Positions 34,941-45,645 are shown, numbered from the stretch's first letter. The stretch: 64,000 bases of DNA from Photobacterium alginatilyticum (GCF_009910675.1 NZ_RSEJ01000001.1:1-64000), one strand, 5' to 3'. Notes: a model not told the origin generated them from the letters alone. Translations and numbers: made by a program.

Positions 34941-34970
34941 AAAAAAAAAGCCCCAACCAGAGGTTAGGGC
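34941..34970 (-). terminator. Terminator after yciA
   Basis: On the minus strand, GCCCTAACC/GGTTGGGGC forms a stem followed by nine T residues. It separates yciA from yciI. Confidence 0.85.
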
Positions 34971-34987
34971 CAATTGTGAGGACAGCT

Positions 34988-35386
34988 TTACGCTTTTCGT
35001 ATCGGGCGCGGGCGTCCTTCGCTGTTGATCGCGACGTAGTTGAAGGTGGCTTCGCAGACACGGTAGCGCTCGCCGACACCATCAATGGCAACCGGTTTTA
35101 CCCATACTTCCAATGCCACGCTCATCGATGTGTTGCCGATGCGGCTGCATTCGCCGTAACAGCAAACAACATCGCCGACGCTGACAGGAGCTTTAAAGGC
35201 AATACTTTCGACAGAGACAGTAACAACGCGTCCGCCTGAAATCTCTTTGGCCAGAATGGCACCGGCCAAATCCAATTGAGACATAATCCAGCCACCAAAA
35301 ATATCGCCGTTGGCATTGGTGTCTGCAGGCATAGCTAGAGTGCGGAGCAGCAGTTGTCCGCGAGGAATATTATTTTCTGTGGTCAT
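34988..35386 (-). CDS. yciA: Acyl-CoA thioester hydrolase
   Basis: A hot-dog-fold thioesterase of 132 residues that hydrolyses acyl-CoA. The motifs are [31 protein letters not shown] (catalytic Asp in the GDIFGGW region), [11 protein letters not shown] and the C-terminal GRPRPI. It lies 15 bases downstream of yciB on the same strand, the arrangement known from enterobacteria and vibrios. Confidence 0.93.
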   Translation of the reverse strand: MTTENNIPRGQLLLRTLAMPADTNANGDIFGGWIMSQLDLAGAILAKEISGGRVVTVSVESIAFKAPVSVGDVVCCYGECSRIGNTSMSVALEVWVKPVAIDGVGERYRVCEATFNYVAINSEGRPRPIRKA

Positions 35387-35401
35387 GGTTCTATCTTACA
35401 A

Positions 35402-35941
35402 CTATTCAGAATCAGTTTCTTTGGGCATATGGTGGTAAATATAACCGCCGGTGGCAAGGGTAAAAATCAAAGTTAGGGCTAATAGGCCAAAGACTTTAAA
35501 GTTTACCCATACATCAAGCGGAAGCTGGAAAGCGATATAGACATTGGCGATGGCACAAGTGACGAAAAACAGGATCCAGGCCATATTGATCCGTTTCCAT
35601 ATCAGCTCCGGCAGATTAATTTCGTTACTCAGCATTCCTTTGATTAGTGGCTTGCCCAGGTATTGGCTGACGGCGAGGCCGATAGCAAACAACACATAGA
35701 CAATTGTGACCTTCCATTTGATGAAATTGTCATCATGGAGAAACAGGGTCAGTCCGCCAAATACAGCAACCATCGCGAAGGTGATCAGCTGCATTTTCTC
35801 TACTTTTTTGTACAAGAACCATGTGAGTGCCACCTGAAACGCCGTTGCCGCAATCAAGGCGCCTGTCGCAACATAGATGTCATGGGTTTTATACAAGATA
35901 AAGAAGACGATCAGCGGAATAAAGTCGATCAGTTGTTTCAT
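35402..35941 (-). CDS. yciB: Septation protein A / YciB
   Basis: An inner-membrane protein with about five helices (179 residues), associated with cell envelope growth and septation. Family motifs are [18 protein letters not shown] at the N-terminus, [27 protein letters not shown] and the C-terminal YIYHHMPKE. It is the first gene of the yciB-yciA pair. Confidence 0.93.
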   Translation of the reverse strand: MKQLIDFIPLIVFFILYKTHDIYVATGALIAATAFQVALTWFLYKKVEKMQLITFAMVAVFGGLTLFLHDDNFIKWKVTIVYVLFAIGLAVSQYLGKPLIKGMLSNEINLPELIWKRINMAWILFFVTCAIANVYIAFQLPLDVWVNFKVFGLLALTLIFTLATGGYIYHHMPKETDSE

Positions 35942-36080
35942 TCAATAGCAGCCTTATTATTGCCAAGTCATAAATGACCTGGCGGAATGAATCTATATCC
36001 AAGTATTGCTAGCTACTAGTATACCTAATAGCCTCAGGGATAAATATCTGCCGAGTGAATTCTCCCGTATGAACAACGAA

Positions 36081-36110
36081 AAAGGCCGCTGATAGTTATC
36101 AGCGGCCTTT
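36081..36110. terminator. Terminator after the DAACS symporter
   Basis: AAAGGCCGCTGATA/TATCAGCGGCCTTT is a nearly perfect 30-base palindrome. On the minus strand it continues into TTTCG, just after the symporter stop. Confidence 0.8.
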
Positions 36111-36128
36111 GCTATACAGGCTTAGAGA

Positions 36129-37382
36129 TTAAGCGTTCTGAACTTCTTCAGAAACCTTGTCAGCTTCTTTGCTTACCATGTCATCGATAATGACGGCACA
36201 CGCGGCATCGCCGGTGATGTTAAGCGCAGTACGGATCATATCAAAGATACGGTCAAGGGCGAATAGTAGTGGTAGACCTTCGATTGGAATACCGGCAGCA
36301 AGCAGTACTGCAACTACCAGGAATGACGGACCCGGAACACCGGCCTGGCCAACAGCACCTAGTGTTGAGGTTACAATGATGGCAATGTATGCGCTCATAC
36401 CCAGATCAATGTTGAACATCTGGGCGAAGAAGATAGCAACCAGACCGTAGTAAATGGCGTTACCGCTCATGTTGATGGTCGCGCCCAGCGGCAGTACGAA
36501 TGCAGCCGTTGAGTTCTTAACACCCAGCTCATCTTCACAGGTTTCCATGGTGACAGGCAGGGTTGCCATAGAAGAAGCTGTTGATAGCGCAACTGCCTGT
36601 GGCTTTTTCATTGCCGACAGGAACTTCATTGGTGATGTTTTGCTGAATGCTTTGATCATTAGCGGGTAGAACACGAAACCGTAGACCAGGATGGCACCGA
36701 CGTAGACCACAAACAGCTTGAAGACGACCATCAGGGCGCTAAAGCCAAAGGTACCAACGGCATCCGCCATCAGGCCGAATACACCCAACGGCGCAATTTT
36801 CATCACGACATTGATCATCCAAACCATGGCATCAACAATGGCATTGACACCATTGATCAGCGGGTCGCGGCGTTCTTTTTCCAGTTTCGATAAAGCGATA
36901 CCAAAGAAAAGGCAGAATACGAGAATTTGTAGAATATTCGCTTCGTTCAGTGACTGGAAAACGTTGGTCGGGATCATGCCAAGTACGGTTGCCCAGAAAG
37001 ATGGCAGGTCGCCTTTGTCGGCATAGACATTGGAGAACAAGCCTTCGACACCTGTCAGGTCAACGCCCATTCCCGGCTCAAACATTTCACCCATGAACAG
37101 GGCGAGTGCGACGGCGACGGCAGACGTGAAGCCGAAGAAGCCCAATGTTGCAAAGCCCACTTTTCCTGCTGAGTGGCTGCTGCCAAGTCCGGCGGCACCG
37201 GAGATAATTGCAACGGCAACCAGTGGGATAACAAGCATTTTGATCAAGTGGATAAAAATACTACCAAGCGGCGCGAACAGGCTGGCTGATTGCCCCATCA
37301 TCGCGCCAACAAGCGTACCTACACACATGGCAATGACGACTTGGACGCCGATATTGCCTAATAGTCCTTTTTCTTTTAACAC
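36129..37382 (-). CDS. Dicarboxylate/amino acid:cation symporter
   Basis: A DAACS-family (Glt-type) sodium- or proton-coupled symporter of 417 residues. Hairpin motifs of the transport core are present: ALSTASSMATLPVTME (HP1), PLGATINMSGNA (helix 7 unwound region), GQAGVPGPSFLVVAVLL (HP2) and LDRIFDMIRTALNITGDA (helix 8, with the substrate-contacting Asp, Arg and Asn). The NMSGN variant replaces the usual NMDGT, so the preferred substrate may differ from glutamate. Possible substrates are dicarboxylates or amino acids. It is a single-gene unit. Confidence 0.92.
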   Translation of the reverse strand: MLKEKGLLGNIGVQVVIAMCVGTLVGAMMGQSASLFAPLGSIFIHLIKMLVIPLVAVAIISGAAGLGSSHSAGKVGFATLGFFGFTSAVAVALALFMGEMFEPGMGVDLTGVEGLFSNVYADKGDLPSFWATVLGMIPTNVFQSLNEANILQILVFCLFFGIALSKLEKERRDPLINGVNAIVDAMVWMINVVMKIAPLGVFGLMADAVGTFGFSALMVVFKLFVVYVGAILVYGFVFYPLMIKAFSKTSPMKFLSAMKKPQAVALSTASSMATLPVTMETCEDELGVKNSTAAFVLPLGATINMSGNAIYYGLVAIFFAQMFNIDLGMSAYIAIIVTSTLGAVGQAGVPGPSFLVVAVLLAAGIPIEGLPLLFALDRIFDMIRTALNITGDAACAVIIDDMVSKEADKVSEEVQNA

Positions 37383-37686
37383 TTTTTATACCTCAGTTGT
37401 GTTTGTTAATTGTGCTTAGGGTTAAGTGTTGTATTTGTTGTGAATGTTAACCCAATATTTTGCGGTTGTGTTTTTACACACAATTATTGTATTTATCAAT
37501 CATTGTTTTCGATATTTTGCTTTGCTGTTATCGGGTGTGACAATGTCTGGTGACAAAATCGCTACCCTTAACAACTCGGCTACTGTAAGTCGGGGATGGG
37601 GGAAGATCTTTGATCTAATACGGGTTTAGCTTTGTTAATCGGGGAAAAAATGGTGGAATCTTGCACGTAAATGGTGCGCTTGGGGT
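37383..37686. other. Intergenic region upstream of the symporter
   Basis: About 300 bases, T-rich, containing the presumed promoter and leader of the symporter. I see no gene or recognised RNA element. Confidence 0.5.
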
Positions 37687-37713
37687 GAAAAAGCCGCAAC
37701 GAATGCGGCTTTG
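37687..37713 (-). terminator. Terminator of the trp operon
   Basis: On the minus strand, AAAGCCGCA/TGCGGCTTT with loop TTCGT is followed by T residues, 44 bases beyond the trpA stop. Confidence 0.85.
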
Positions 37714-37756
37714 TAAGGTGATCATCTTGTTGATGTGCCTATTTATAGGCGTATGG

Positions 37757-38563
37757 CTACAGACGTGTAGCGGTTTTCATATTGCTGATGAACTGGCCCA
37801 TCTGGGTTAACATTTCATCATCGTGTCCCAGGTTCTGCTCGATAACTTTCACGACGGCTGAGCCAGAGATGGCACCAGCAGCGCCGGCCTCGATGGCTTC
37901 TTTTACCTGTGCGGGCTCTGAAATACCAAAGCCAAGCAGTGCCGGTGGCGCCTTGTGAACCTTCAGGCTTTCCAGCAGGTGTCCAATAGGCATGCCCGCC
38001 TTGGTTTCGGCACCGGTAACACCAGCACGAGACAATAGGTAGGTATAGCCACCACCATACTCGGAAACTGTTTTCAGCGTTTGTTCGTCGGCATTCGGTG
38101 GTGCAATGAAGATCGGGTGAATGCCGTATTTCTCGGCTGCTGCCCGGAACTCGGCAGACTCCTTGACCGGTACATCAGCAATTAGCACCGAATCAACCCC
38201 GGCATCGGCACACTTTCGGTAGAAGTTCTCGATACCTGCACCGAAGACAAGATTGGCGTACATCAGCAGGCCAATGGGCAGCTCCGGGTATTTGGCGCGG
38301 ATCTTGGCCAGAAGCTCAAAACACAGTGCCGGCGTCGTTCCTGACTCCAGTGCCCTGATTGTCGCGCCCTGGATAGTCGGGCCGTCGGCCAGCGGATCAG
38401 AGAACGGAATACCCAGCTCTAATGCATCGGCGCCGGACTCGACCAGCGTGTCGATGATTTTCAGGGATTGCTCGGGATTGGGATCGCCGATGGTTACAAA
38501 AGGAACAAATGCGCCTTCATGTTTTGCCGCCAGGCGGTCAAATAGTGCTTGATAACGATCCAT
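37757..38563 (-). CDS. trpA: Tryptophan synthase alpha chain
   Basis: Cleaves indole-3-glycerol phosphate to indole and glyceraldehyde-3-phosphate (268 residues, TIM barrel). The catalytic Glu and Asp lie in [19 protein letters not shown]; other motifs are [24 protein letters not shown] and [10 protein letters not shown]. It is the last gene of the operon, and its start overlaps the trpB stop by one base (TAATG), typical of coupled subunit synthesis. Confidence 0.97.
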   Translation of the reverse strand: MDRYQALFDRLAAKHEGAFVPFVTIGDPNPEQSLKIIDTLVESGADALELGIPFSDPLADGPTIQGATIRALESGTTPALCFELLAKIRAKYPELPIGLLMYANLVFGAGIENFYRKCADAGVDSVLIADVPVKESAEFRAAAEKYGIHPIFIAPPNADEQTLKTVSEYGGGYTYLLSRAGVTGAETKAGMPIGHLLESLKVHKAPPALLGFGISEPAQVKEAIEAGAAGAISGSAVVKVIEQNLGHDDEMLTQMGQFISNMKTATRL

Positions 38564-39753
38564 TACAGCGCTCCCTTCTCTTCTAGAATATCGTGGACTG
38601 TGAAAATGTCTTTGTCGCCGCGTCCGGACAGGTTGACGACCAGTATCTGTTCTTTTTCTGGTTCTTTCTCAATCATCTGCAGGGCATAAGCCAGTGCATG
38701 GGCAGATTCCAGTGCCGGGATAATGCCTTCGTTGCGGGCCAGTGACTGGAAGGCTTCCAGTGCCTCGTCGTCAGTCACTGAACCATAGACAGCGCGGCCA
38801 GTTGCGTTCAGGTGGGCATGCTGAGGGCCGACAGACGGGAAATCCAAACCGGCAGAGACCGAGTAGGACTCTTCAACCTGACCATGTTCGTCCTGCATCA
38901 GCGGAGCCTTCATGCCAAAGAAAATACCCAGCTTGCCGTGTTTCAGTGGTGCACCGTGCATGTCGGTATCAAGACCTTTGCCCGCTGGCTCGACACCAAT
39001 CAGGCCGACTTCTTCATCATCGATAAAATCAGCGAACATCCCGATAGCATTGGAGCCACCGCCGACACAGGCGATAACGGCATCAGGCAGGCGACCTTCT
39101 TTTGCCAGGATCTGAGCTTTGGTTTCCTCGCCGATAATATGCTGGAACTCGCGGACAATGGTTGGGAATGGGTGCGGACCTGCCGCCGTACCTAACAGGT
39201 AGTGAGCTTTGTCATAGGTTGCTGACCAGTCGCGCATTGCTTCGTTACAGGCATCTTTCAGGGTGGCTGAGCCGGAGTGTACCGGGATCACTTCTGCGCC
39301 CATCAGCTTCATTCGGAAAACGTTCGGGCTCTGGCGCTCAACGTCTTTGGCACCCATGTACACACGGCATTTCAGTCCCAGCAAGGCGCAGGCCAATGCT
39401 GTTGCTACACCGTGCTGACCGGCACCTGTCTCGGCGATGATTTCTTCTTTGCCCATTCGTTTGGCAAGCAGTGCCTGACCCAGTACCTGGTTGGTTTTGT
39501 GTGCGCCACCGTGCAGCAAGTCTTCACGCTTTAGGTAGAGCTTGGTCTTGGTGCCTTTGGTCAGGTTTTGACACAGGGTCAGGGCGGTCGGGCGACCGGC
39601 ATATTCTTTCAGCAGGTCAAGAAACTCTTTCTGAAAGCTTGGGTCTTGCTGGGCCTCGATGAAAGCTGCCTCCAGCTGGTCAAGTGCCGGGACCAAAATC
39701 TGGGGAACATATTGTCCACCAAATTCACCGAAGTAGGCGTCTAGTTTGCTCAT
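38563..39753 (-). CDS. trpB: Tryptophan synthase beta chain
   Basis: A PLP enzyme joining indole and serine to give tryptophan (396 residues). The PLP lysine is in [25 protein letters not shown], the phosphate-binding [12 protein letters not shown] and the C-terminal NLSGRGDKD are clear. It lies 14 bases after trpCF and overlaps trpA by one base. Confidence 0.98.
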   Translation of the reverse strand: MSKLDAYFGEFGGQYVPQILVPALDQLEAAFIEAQQDPSFQKEFLDLLKEYAGRPTALTLCQNLTKGTKTKLYLKREDLLHGGAHKTNQVLGQALLAKRMGKEEIIAETGAGQHGVATALACALLGLKCRVYMGAKDVERQSPNVFRMKLMGAEVIPVHSGSATLKDACNEAMRDWSATYDKAHYLLGTAAGPHPFPTIVREFQHIIGEETKAQILAKEGRLPDAVIACVGGGSNAIGMFADFIDDEEVGLIGVEPAGKGLDTDMHGAPLKHGKLGIFFGMKAPLMQDEHGQVEESYSVSAGLDFPSVGPQHAHLNATGRAVYGSVTDDEALEAFQSLARNEGIIPALESAHALAYALQMIEKEPEKEQILVVNLSGRGDKDIFTVHDILEEKGAL

Positions 39754-39767
39754 AATCTTATTTATCC

Positions 39768-41138
39768 TTAATACTTTCTGATTGCCGCGAAGGCCGCATT
39801 CAATTTTGTCTGATCTTTTTTACCCGGGGCGCTTTCAACACCAGAGTTTAAATCCAATCCCTTGCAGCCCAGCTTGGCTGCCTCACAGGCATTTTCCGGT
39901 GTCAGGCCACCTGCCAGCATGATGTTTTGCCTGTCGGTATCGCTTAGCAGGTTCCAGTCAAAGGCGATGCCTGTCCCGCCAGATTGCTGGCCGACCTTGC
40001 TGTCTAGCAGGTGTTTGTCGGCCGGCCATCGTTCGAAGTCCGGGACTGCCGTAGCAATGCCATGAGCCTTCCAGATCTCGCAGTCATCCGGGAGCTGGGC
40101 TTTCAGTCCCTGGACATATTCCGGTGATTCTTCACCGTGGAGCTGGACGGCTGACAAAGACAGGGCATTGGCAGCCTTGGCGACAGCGTCGGGATCAGCA
40201 TTGCGGAACACGCCGACATACTTGAGCGGTGCACCGCTCATTATCATGCGGGCCTGTTCGATATCGACCTGACGTGGCGAGGTGGAGACGAAAATCAGAC
40301 CGCCGTAGACAGCACCACTTTGATAGGCCGCGCTGGCATCATCGGCTCGGGTCAGGCCGCAGACTTTGTTTTCACCCAGGAGTACCCGGCGCACCGCCAG
40401 CTCAAGGTTGTCCTCGGCCATCAGGGAGCTGCCGATCAGAAAGCCATTGGCATAGGCGGCAAGATCACGAACCTGCTGGTGGTTGTAGATCCCTGATTCC
40501 GAAATGACAATGGTGTCCTGCGGCAGGCGCGGTGCCAGCTCCTTGGTGCGATTAAGGTCAATGCTCAAGTCTCGCAGGTTACGGTTGTTGATCCCGACGA
40601 CCTTAGCGTTCAATGCAATAGCCCGCTCCAGCTCTTGCTCATTGCTGACCTCGGTCAGAATACCCAGGTTCAGCGATTCAGCCACGGCGGCAAGCTCGCG
40701 GTATTCGTCATCATTGAGCACCGATAGCATCAGCAAAATGGCATCGGCACTGTAGTGACGTGCCAGATACACCTGATAGGTATCGATCATGAAGTCTTTG
40801 CACAGAACCGGCTGCTTGACCTGGTTACGAACCAGAGGAAGAAAATCAAAATTTCCCTGGAAGTATTTCTCGTCCGTCAGGACCGATATGGCACTGGCAT
40901 GGCCGTTGTAGACCTTGGCAATGTGATCCAGGTTGAAGTCATGACGGATCAAGCCTTTTGACGGTGAGGCTTTCTTGCACTCAAGAATAAAGGCCGTCTG
41001 TTCGCCGGACAGGGCGTCGTAAAAGTTACGGTCACTCGGGGTTAAGCCGTCAATAAAGTCGTCAAGTGGCTGTTCCTGCTTGCGCGCTTCCACCCACAGG
41101 CGTTTGTCGGCCACAATTTTCGCTAGTACGGTTTCCAT
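39768..41138 (-). CDS. trpCF: Bifunctional IGP synthase / PRA isomerase
   Basis: A fused enzyme of 456 residues. Residues 1 to about 255 are indole-3-glycerol-phosphate synthase ([41 protein letters not shown]). About 256-456 are phosphoribosylanthranilate isomerase ([40 protein letters not shown]). The TrpC-TrpF fusion is characteristic of enteric bacteria and vibrios. The gap to trpD is only two bases. Confidence 0.97.
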   Translation of the reverse strand: METVLAKIVADKRLWVEARKQEQPLDDFIDGLTPSDRNFYDALSGEQTAFILECKKASPSKGLIRHDFNLDHIAKVYNGHASAISVLTDEKYFQGNFDFLPLVRNQVKQPVLCKDFMIDTYQVYLARHYSADAILLMLSVLNDDEYRELAAVAESLNLGILTEVSNEQELERAIALNAKVVGINNRNLRDLSIDLNRTKELAPRLPQDTIVISESGIYNHQQVRDLAAYANGFLIGSSLMAEDNLELAVRRVLLGENKVCGLTRADDASAAYQSGAVYGGLIFVSTSPRQVDIEQARMIMSGAPLKYVGVFRNADPDAVAKAANALSLSAVQLHGEESPEYVQGLKAQLPDDCEIWKAHGIATAVPDFERWPADKHLLDSKVGQQSGGTGIAFDWNLLSDTDRQNIMLAGGLTPENACEAAKLGCKGLDLNSGVESAPGKKDQTKLNAAFAAIRKY

Positions 41139-41140
41139 GG

Positions 41141-42151
41141 TTAACCTCGTGCTGCCAGTTTCTCAACCAGCTCAAATGCTTTGCCAGACTGCATAACGTC
41201 AATGGCTTGTTGGGTGTTGGCTGTTAAATCTTCGTTGCCGAACAGGCGTAGCAGCATAGCCACATTGACGGCAACGGCACCTTGCTGGGATGCGGTTCCT
41301 TTACCGGTCAGAATGTTGGTGATAATGGCCCGGTTCTCTTCCGGCTCACCGCCCTTGATGGCTTCAAGCGGGTAGGTATCGAGACCAAAATCTGCCGGAG
41401 TCAGGGTATATTCCTTGATTTCGCCATTGATGATTTCAGCAACGGTTGTTTCGCCGTGGATGGCGACTTCATCTAGCCCGCTGCCGTGAACAACGGCTGC
41501 CCGTTTCATGCCCATTGCTGCCATGGTTTCGGCTATCGGGCGTACCAGAGCCTGATCATAGACCCCCATCAGCTCGATAGTTGGCCGGGCCGGGTTAATG
41601 AGCGGACCAAGCACATTGAAGATAGTCCTGGTTTTTAATGTCTGGCGAACTGGCATCGCATGGCGGACACCGCCGTGATATTCCGGTGCGAACAGAAAGC
41701 AGACACCGAGCTCGTCAAGTGCCCCACGGGCATTGTTAGGTGTCATCGCCAAATTAATGCCGAATTTGTCGAGCAGATCGGATGAACCCGACTTGCTCGA
41801 TACCCCGCGGTTGCCGTGTTTGGCAACCTTAACGCCACAGGCGGCTGCGACAAAGGCGGCGGTGGTCGAGATATTGATGGTGTTGGCGCCGTCACCACCG
41901 GTGCCGACGATATCGGCAAAATCATAGTCCGGGCTAGGGAACGGGTTGGCATTGGCCAGTAGGGCACTGGCGGCACCGGCGATCTCTGCCGGGGTTTCAC
42001 CTTTGATCTTCAGGGCAGTCAGTATGGCTGACAGCAGGATCGGCTCGACTTCGCCTTTGATGATGGCATCGAACAGGGTATGGCTTTCTTCCTGGCTCAG
42101 CGCCTGCTGGTCATATAATTTGTTGGCAATGGTGTAAATGCTTGCATCCAT
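41141..42151 (-). CDS. trpD: Anthranilate phosphoribosyltransferase
   Basis: Transfers phosphoribose from PRPP to anthranilate (336 residues). Motifs are [17 protein letters not shown] (PRPP binding), [19 protein letters not shown]-like [24 protein letters not shown] and VHGSGLDE. It is a stand-alone protein, not fused to the glutaminase as in Escherichia coli. It lies 21 bases after trpG. Confidence 0.97.
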   Translation of the reverse strand: MDASIYTIANKLYDQQALSQEESHTLFDAIIKGEVEPILLSAILTALKIKGETPAEIAGAASALLANANPFPSPDYDFADIVGTGGDGANTINISTTAAFVAAACGVKVAKHGNRGVSSKSGSSDLLDKFGINLAMTPNNARGALDELGVCFLFAPEYHGGVRHAMPVRQTLKTRTIFNVLGPLINPARPTIELMGVYDQALVRPIAETMAAMGMKRAAVVHGSGLDEVAIHGETTVAEIINGEIKEYTLTPADFGLDTYPLEAIKGGEPEENRAIITNILTGKGTASQQGAVAVNVAMLLRLFGNEDLTANTQQAIDVMQSGKAFELVEKLAARG

Positions 42152-42172
42152 AATCTTATTCTCCCTAAAGCT

Positions 42173-42790
42173 TTATTTATTCGTTGCCACGCGATGGCTG
42201 TCCGGCTTTGACATTACCCAGTTCAGCGTATTGGTAAGCAACTGAGCCCCTTGTGTAGTTAGAATCGACTCAGGGTGGAACTGGTAGCCACACACACGAT
42301 CCTGATCATTGGTTACTGCCATCACCAGCCCGTCGACATCGGCAACGGTTGTCAGGCTGTCCGGTACCTCCGTGGCAACCAGAGAATGGTAGCGGGCAAT
42401 GGAGAGCGGACTTGGCAAGTCACCAAATACAGTATGGCCACTGTGATGCATCATGGCTGCTTTGCCGTGGACGATATCGCCGGCGCCTTCCACCTTGCCG
42501 CCGTATGCTTCGACGATAGCCTGGTGGCCAAGGCAGATACCAATCATTGGCACCTTGCCGCGAACCCGCTTGATAAGCTCGGGCATGCAACCGGCATCGG
42601 CTGGCGCACCAGGGCCGGGAGAAAGCACCAGCACCGGGTTGGCTTTTTCAGCCAGCGCCTGTTCCATCTGGTCTGCGCTCAGGCTGTTACGGTAGATGGT
42701 GACCGGGTAACCCAGCGAGCGAAACTGATCGACCAGGTTGTAGGTAAAGGAATCAAAGTTATCGAGTAGTACAATTTCAGCAGCTGTCAT
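42173..42790 (-). CDS. trpG: Anthranilate synthase glutaminase component
   Basis: Class I glutamine amidotransferase that supplies ammonia to TrpE (205 residues). The catalytic triad is seen in GICLGHQAIVEAYGG (Cys) and QFHPESILT (His, Glu), with the oxyanion region SPGPGAPADAG. It starts 11 bases after the trpE stop. Confidence 0.97.
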   Translation of the reverse strand: MTAAEIVLLDNFDSFTYNLVDQFRSLGYPVTIYRNSLSADQMEQALAEKANPVLVLSPGPGAPADAGCMPELIKRVRGKVPMIGICLGHQAIVEAYGGKVEGAGDIVHGKAAMMHHSGHTVFGDLPSPLSIARYHSLVATEVPDSLTTVADVDGLVMAVTNDQDRVCGYQFHPESILTTQGAQLLTNTLNWVMSKPDSHRVATNK

Positions 42791-42801
42791 GACTTTGATC
42801 C

Positions 42802-44382
42802 TTATACTGACTGGGTTGGGGCACTGTGTGCCTTGCGGATAGCGGCGATCACAGCCTGCGCCTTGCCACGGGTTTCATCGGCTTCGGCCTGCGGGACAGA
42901 GTCATAGACGACACCGGCACCGGCCTGGACACTGGCTACGCCATCTTCGACATAGGCTGAGCGGATCACAATACAGGTGTCCATATCGCCGTGCCCGGTC
43001 AGGTAGCCGACAGCACCACCGTAGCTGCCGCGGCGACGTTGCTCAACATCACGGATTAGCTGCATTGCGCGGATTTTCGGTGCGCCGGTCAGCGTGCCCA
43101 TGTTCATGCAGGCCTGATAGGCATGCAGCGCATCGAGATCGCCACGCAATTGACCGACAACACGGGAGACTAGGTGCATCACATGGCTGTAGCGGTCGAC
43201 TTTGAGCAAGTCGGCTACATAGCGGCTGCCGGGTTCGCTGATCCGGGCCACATCGTTACGGGCCAGATCAACCAGCATCATGTGCTCGGCGTTTTCTTTC
43301 ATGTCACTGCGCAGTTCAAGCTCAATGCGGCCGTCGAGATCCAGGTTAATGGAGCCGTCCGGATTCTTACCGCGGTGGCGAGTACCGGCAATCGGATAGA
43401 TTTCCACCTGGTTGCTCTCGGTACAATATTTCAGTGCACTTTCCGGCGAGGCGCCGAACAGGGTGAAATCAGCGTCCTGCAGGTAGAACATATAAGGGCT
43501 AGGGTTACCGATTTTCAGCTCTTTGTAGGCCACCAGTGGCGACGGGCACGGCAGCGTGAACTGCCGGGACGGTACGACCTGGAACACATCGCCATTAATG
43601 ACGTGCTGTTTGAGATCGACCACGGTCTGGCAGAATGCCTCGTCACTGACGCTGGCAACCGGCTCGCACTGGTCCTGGAACTCAGCTTCTGGCAGCGGTT
43701 TCGGCTCCAGACAGGCCTCTTTGATATGCTGCAACCGACGACTTAGCTCAAAATAGCTGGAAGTGTATTGATCGCCGCCAAACAGCGTTGCCTGCAGCTT
43801 GCCCCGGCGGCGCTGGTGGTCGATAACCAACAGGGTCTCGGCAATATAGAACAGGTAGTCCGGGCATTTGTTGTCCTCGGCGACGTCCGGCAGCGGCTCG
43901 AAACCGGCGACGACGTCATAGGCAAACAGGCCGCCGAGAAATAAGGCTTCCCGCGGGTGGCCAGAGGTATCAAAGGCGTGCTGGATCATGCGCAGCGCGT
44001 CAAACGAAGAGGTTTGACGCAGGCGGCTGTCTTCATCGAGCGCGCGTTCGGCACTGGGAAAATCGAGGATCAGGCAGTCGTTTTCACGTCGTCCCTGAAT
44101 ATCGGCAGCCAGTGCCTGCTCAAGTGTCTGCAGGACATTGAGTCCGTTGTCGGTTAATGCTTCCAGCCGGACCTGCTTGCCGCGGCATACAATACGGACC
44201 GCAGCATCAATCAGCATCAGGCTTTTCAAATCCTGCTTGGAGTCAATTTCGGCCGACTCCAGCAGTAAGTTATGCGGACGGTTGCCACAGACGGAGTAAT
44301 ACAACTCCGTCGGGTCGGCCACATAGGGTACGTCGAGGCTAAGTAGTTCCAGCTCGCCGGTACCTAAAGGGGTCGTATTCAC
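42802..44382 (-). CDS. trpE: Anthranilate synthase component I
   Basis: Converts chorismate to anthranilate (526 residues). The Trp feedback pocket is intact: LLLESAEIDSK near residue 38 and NPSPYMFYLQ in the middle. The catalytic C-terminal half includes GTRHRGK, DLARNDVARIS, GAPKIRAMQLI and GAGVVYDS. Translation starts at a GTG whose last bases form the TGA stop of the DAHP synthase gene (GTGA overlap), with AGGGAG six bases upstream. The unusual start and overlap point to strict coupling with DAHP synthase synthesis. Confidence 0.97.
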   Translation of the reverse strand: MNTTPLGTGELELLSLDVPYVADPTELYYSVCGNRPHNLLLESAEIDSKQDLKSLMLIDAAVRIVCRGKQVRLEALTDNGLNVLQTLEQALAADIQGRRENDCLILDFPSAERALDEDSRLRQTSSFDALRMIQHAFDTSGHPREALFLGGLFAYDVVAGFEPLPDVAEDNKCPDYLFYIAETLLVIDHQRRRGKLQATLFGGDQYTSSYFELSRRLQHIKEACLEPKPLPEAEFQDQCEPVASVSDEAFCQTVVDLKQHVINGDVFQVVPSRQFTLPCPSPLVAYKELKIGNPSPYMFYLQDADFTLFGASPESALKYCTESNQVEIYPIAGTRHRGKNPDGSINLDLDGRIELELRSDMKENAEHMMLVDLARNDVARISEPGSRYVADLLKVDRYSHVMHLVSRVVGQLRGDLDALHAYQACMNMGTLTGAPKIRAMQLIRDVEQRRRGSYGGAVGYLTGHGDMDTCIVIRSAYVEDGVASVQAGAGVVYDSVPQAEADETRGKAQAVIAAIRKAHSAPTQSV

Positions 44383-45392
44383 AGCGTTCTCCCTGCCGCT
44401 TCTACAAACGGTTTCAACTCTTGCATTAACTGTTCAAACATTGGGCCAGTCAGCGCCTGGTGGCCGTCGGACAAGGCCTCACACGGATTAAGGTGTGATT
44501 CGACAATGATGCCATCAGCGCCAACTGCCGCTGCTGCCCGTGATAGCGGGATAACCAACTCGCGTACACCGGTGCCGTGGCTTGGATCAACCACGACAGG
44601 TAGGTGGGTACGCTGCTTGAGATAGGCAACGGCATTGAGGTCCAATGTATTCCTTGTTGCTGTCTCGTAGGTACGGATACCACGCTCGCACAGGATAATG
44701 TTAGGATTTCCTGCGTCATAGATGTATTCCGCGGCCAGTAACAGCTCTTCGATAGTGGCGGAAAGTCCGCGTTTGAGCAAGACCGGTTTTTTACTTTCAC
44801 CCACAGCTTTTAACAAAGCGTAGTTCTGCATATTGCGGGCACCAATCTGTAGGCAGTCGACATATTCACACATTGTATCGACCTGACCGACTTCCATGAC
44901 CTCAGACACCGTCGGCAGCCCAAGTTGCTGGTTGGCTTTATGCAGCAGTTTTAGTCCTTCTGCTCCCATGCCCTGGAAATCATACGGGCTGGTGCGAGGC
45001 TTGTAGGCACCGCCGCGAAGAGCCACGGCACCGTGTTTTTTCACTACCTCGGCAACCGCCATTAGTTGCGCTTCGGACTCGACAGAACACGGACCGGCGA
45101 TAACGGCAAACTTGTCGCCACCGACAGCGGCACTGCCGAAGCGAACTACTGTGTCATGGGCCTGAACTTCACGGCTTACCATTTTGTACTTGGTCAGAAT
45201 CGGTTTGACGTTTTCGACACACGGGTAAGCATCCAGGTGAAGCTGCTGCAACACGCGCTCGTCGCCTAGTGCACCCAGTACAATACGCTCGACACCCGGC
45301 ATGTAGAGTGGCTTTAGGCCAGCAGACTCGATACGGCTGAGGATTTCTTTGGCTTGCTCTTCGGTCGCGTTGGGCTTTAGTACAATAATCAT
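44379..45392 (-). CDS. DAHP synthase, type I-beta (AroF-like)
   Basis: Condenses phosphoenolpyruvate and erythrose-4-phosphate, the first step of aromatic amino acid synthesis (337 residues). The N-terminal 65 residues form a ferredoxin-like regulatory domain (MIIVLKPNATEEQAKEILSR), and the barrel has AGPCSVESEAQLM, LRGGAYKPRTSPYDFQG, GARNMQNYALL, VLLKRG and VVDPSHGTG. This is the class found in Bacillus and Thermotoga, not the AroF/G/H class of enterics. It is the first structural gene of the attenuated trp operon and overlaps trpE by four bases, so its expression follows tryptophan supply. The N-terminal domain may mediate feedback; which ligand is unknown. Confidence 0.95.
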   Translation of the reverse strand: MIIVLKPNATEEQAKEILSRIESAGLKPLYMPGVERIVLGALGDERVLQQLHLDAYPCVENVKPILTKYKMVSREVQAHDTVVRFGSAAVGGDKFAVIAGPCSVESEAQLMAVAEVVKKHGAVALRGGAYKPRTSPYDFQGMGAEGLKLLHKANQQLGLPTVSEVMEVGQVDTMCEYVDCLQIGARNMQNYALLKAVGESKKPVLLKRGLSATIEELLLAAEYIYDAGNPNIILCERGIRTYETATRNTLDLNAVAYLKQRTHLPVVVDPSHGTGVRELVIPLSRAAAAVGADGIIVESHLNPCEALSDGHQALTGPMFEQLMQELKPFVEAAGRTL

Positions 45393-45480
45393 TTGTTTAT
45401 CTCTTAATCTGTGTCGTGCACCTGCAGGCTGTTGGAAGAGGCTACATCGTGCTGAAAGTCGTATTCATCAGTTCGGGATA

Positions 45481-45507
45481 TAAAAAAGCCCGCAGTATGC
45501 GGGCTTG
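45481..45507 (-). terminator. trp attenuator
   Basis: On the minus strand, AAGCCCGCA/TGCGGGCTT with loop TAC is followed by TTTTTTATA. It lies 28 bases after the leader-peptide stop and 88 bases before the DAHP synthase start, the position expected for a transcription attenuator. Confidence 0.9.
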
Positions 45508-45535
45508 TGTCTGTTTGGCCTTTAGGCACAGCAAA

Positions 45536-45610
45536 TCACACCACCCGCTGAGGGAAGTGCCACCACCAAGAAAAGAAAGCGCAGAGCTGATGATGAATTT
45601 GCTGTAACAT
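45536..45610 (-). CDS. trpL: trp operon leader peptide
   Basis: A 24-residue reading frame starting MLQQIHHQL and containing three consecutive tryptophan codons (TGG TGG TGG, encoding Trp15-17). It precedes the attenuator hairpin and has AGGA about nine bases ahead of the ATG. Ribosome stalling at the Trp codons under starvation would favour the antiterminator and read-through. Too short for normal ORF calling, but sequence, position and context leave little doubt. Confidence 0.93.
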   Translation of the reverse strand: MLQQIHHQLCAFFSWWWHFPQRVV

Positions 45611-45645
45611 GTAAATATCCTGTAATTCTATTACTGGGTAACTGC

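Noticed and set aside
34549..35091. A 180-residue reading frame covering yciI with a long N-terminal extension
   Set aside because: The extra 81 residues run back through the yciA terminator and the 3' end of yciA, and the conserved family starts at MWYVIFSQD with a good ribosome site.
36157..37419. Four long plus-strand frames opposite the DAACS symporter
   Set aside because: They are complementary-strand shadows of a strongly conserved transporter.
45416..45607. Plus-strand 63-codon frame across the trp leader
   Set aside because: It is the shadow of trpL and the attenuator on the opposite strand and has no ribosome site.
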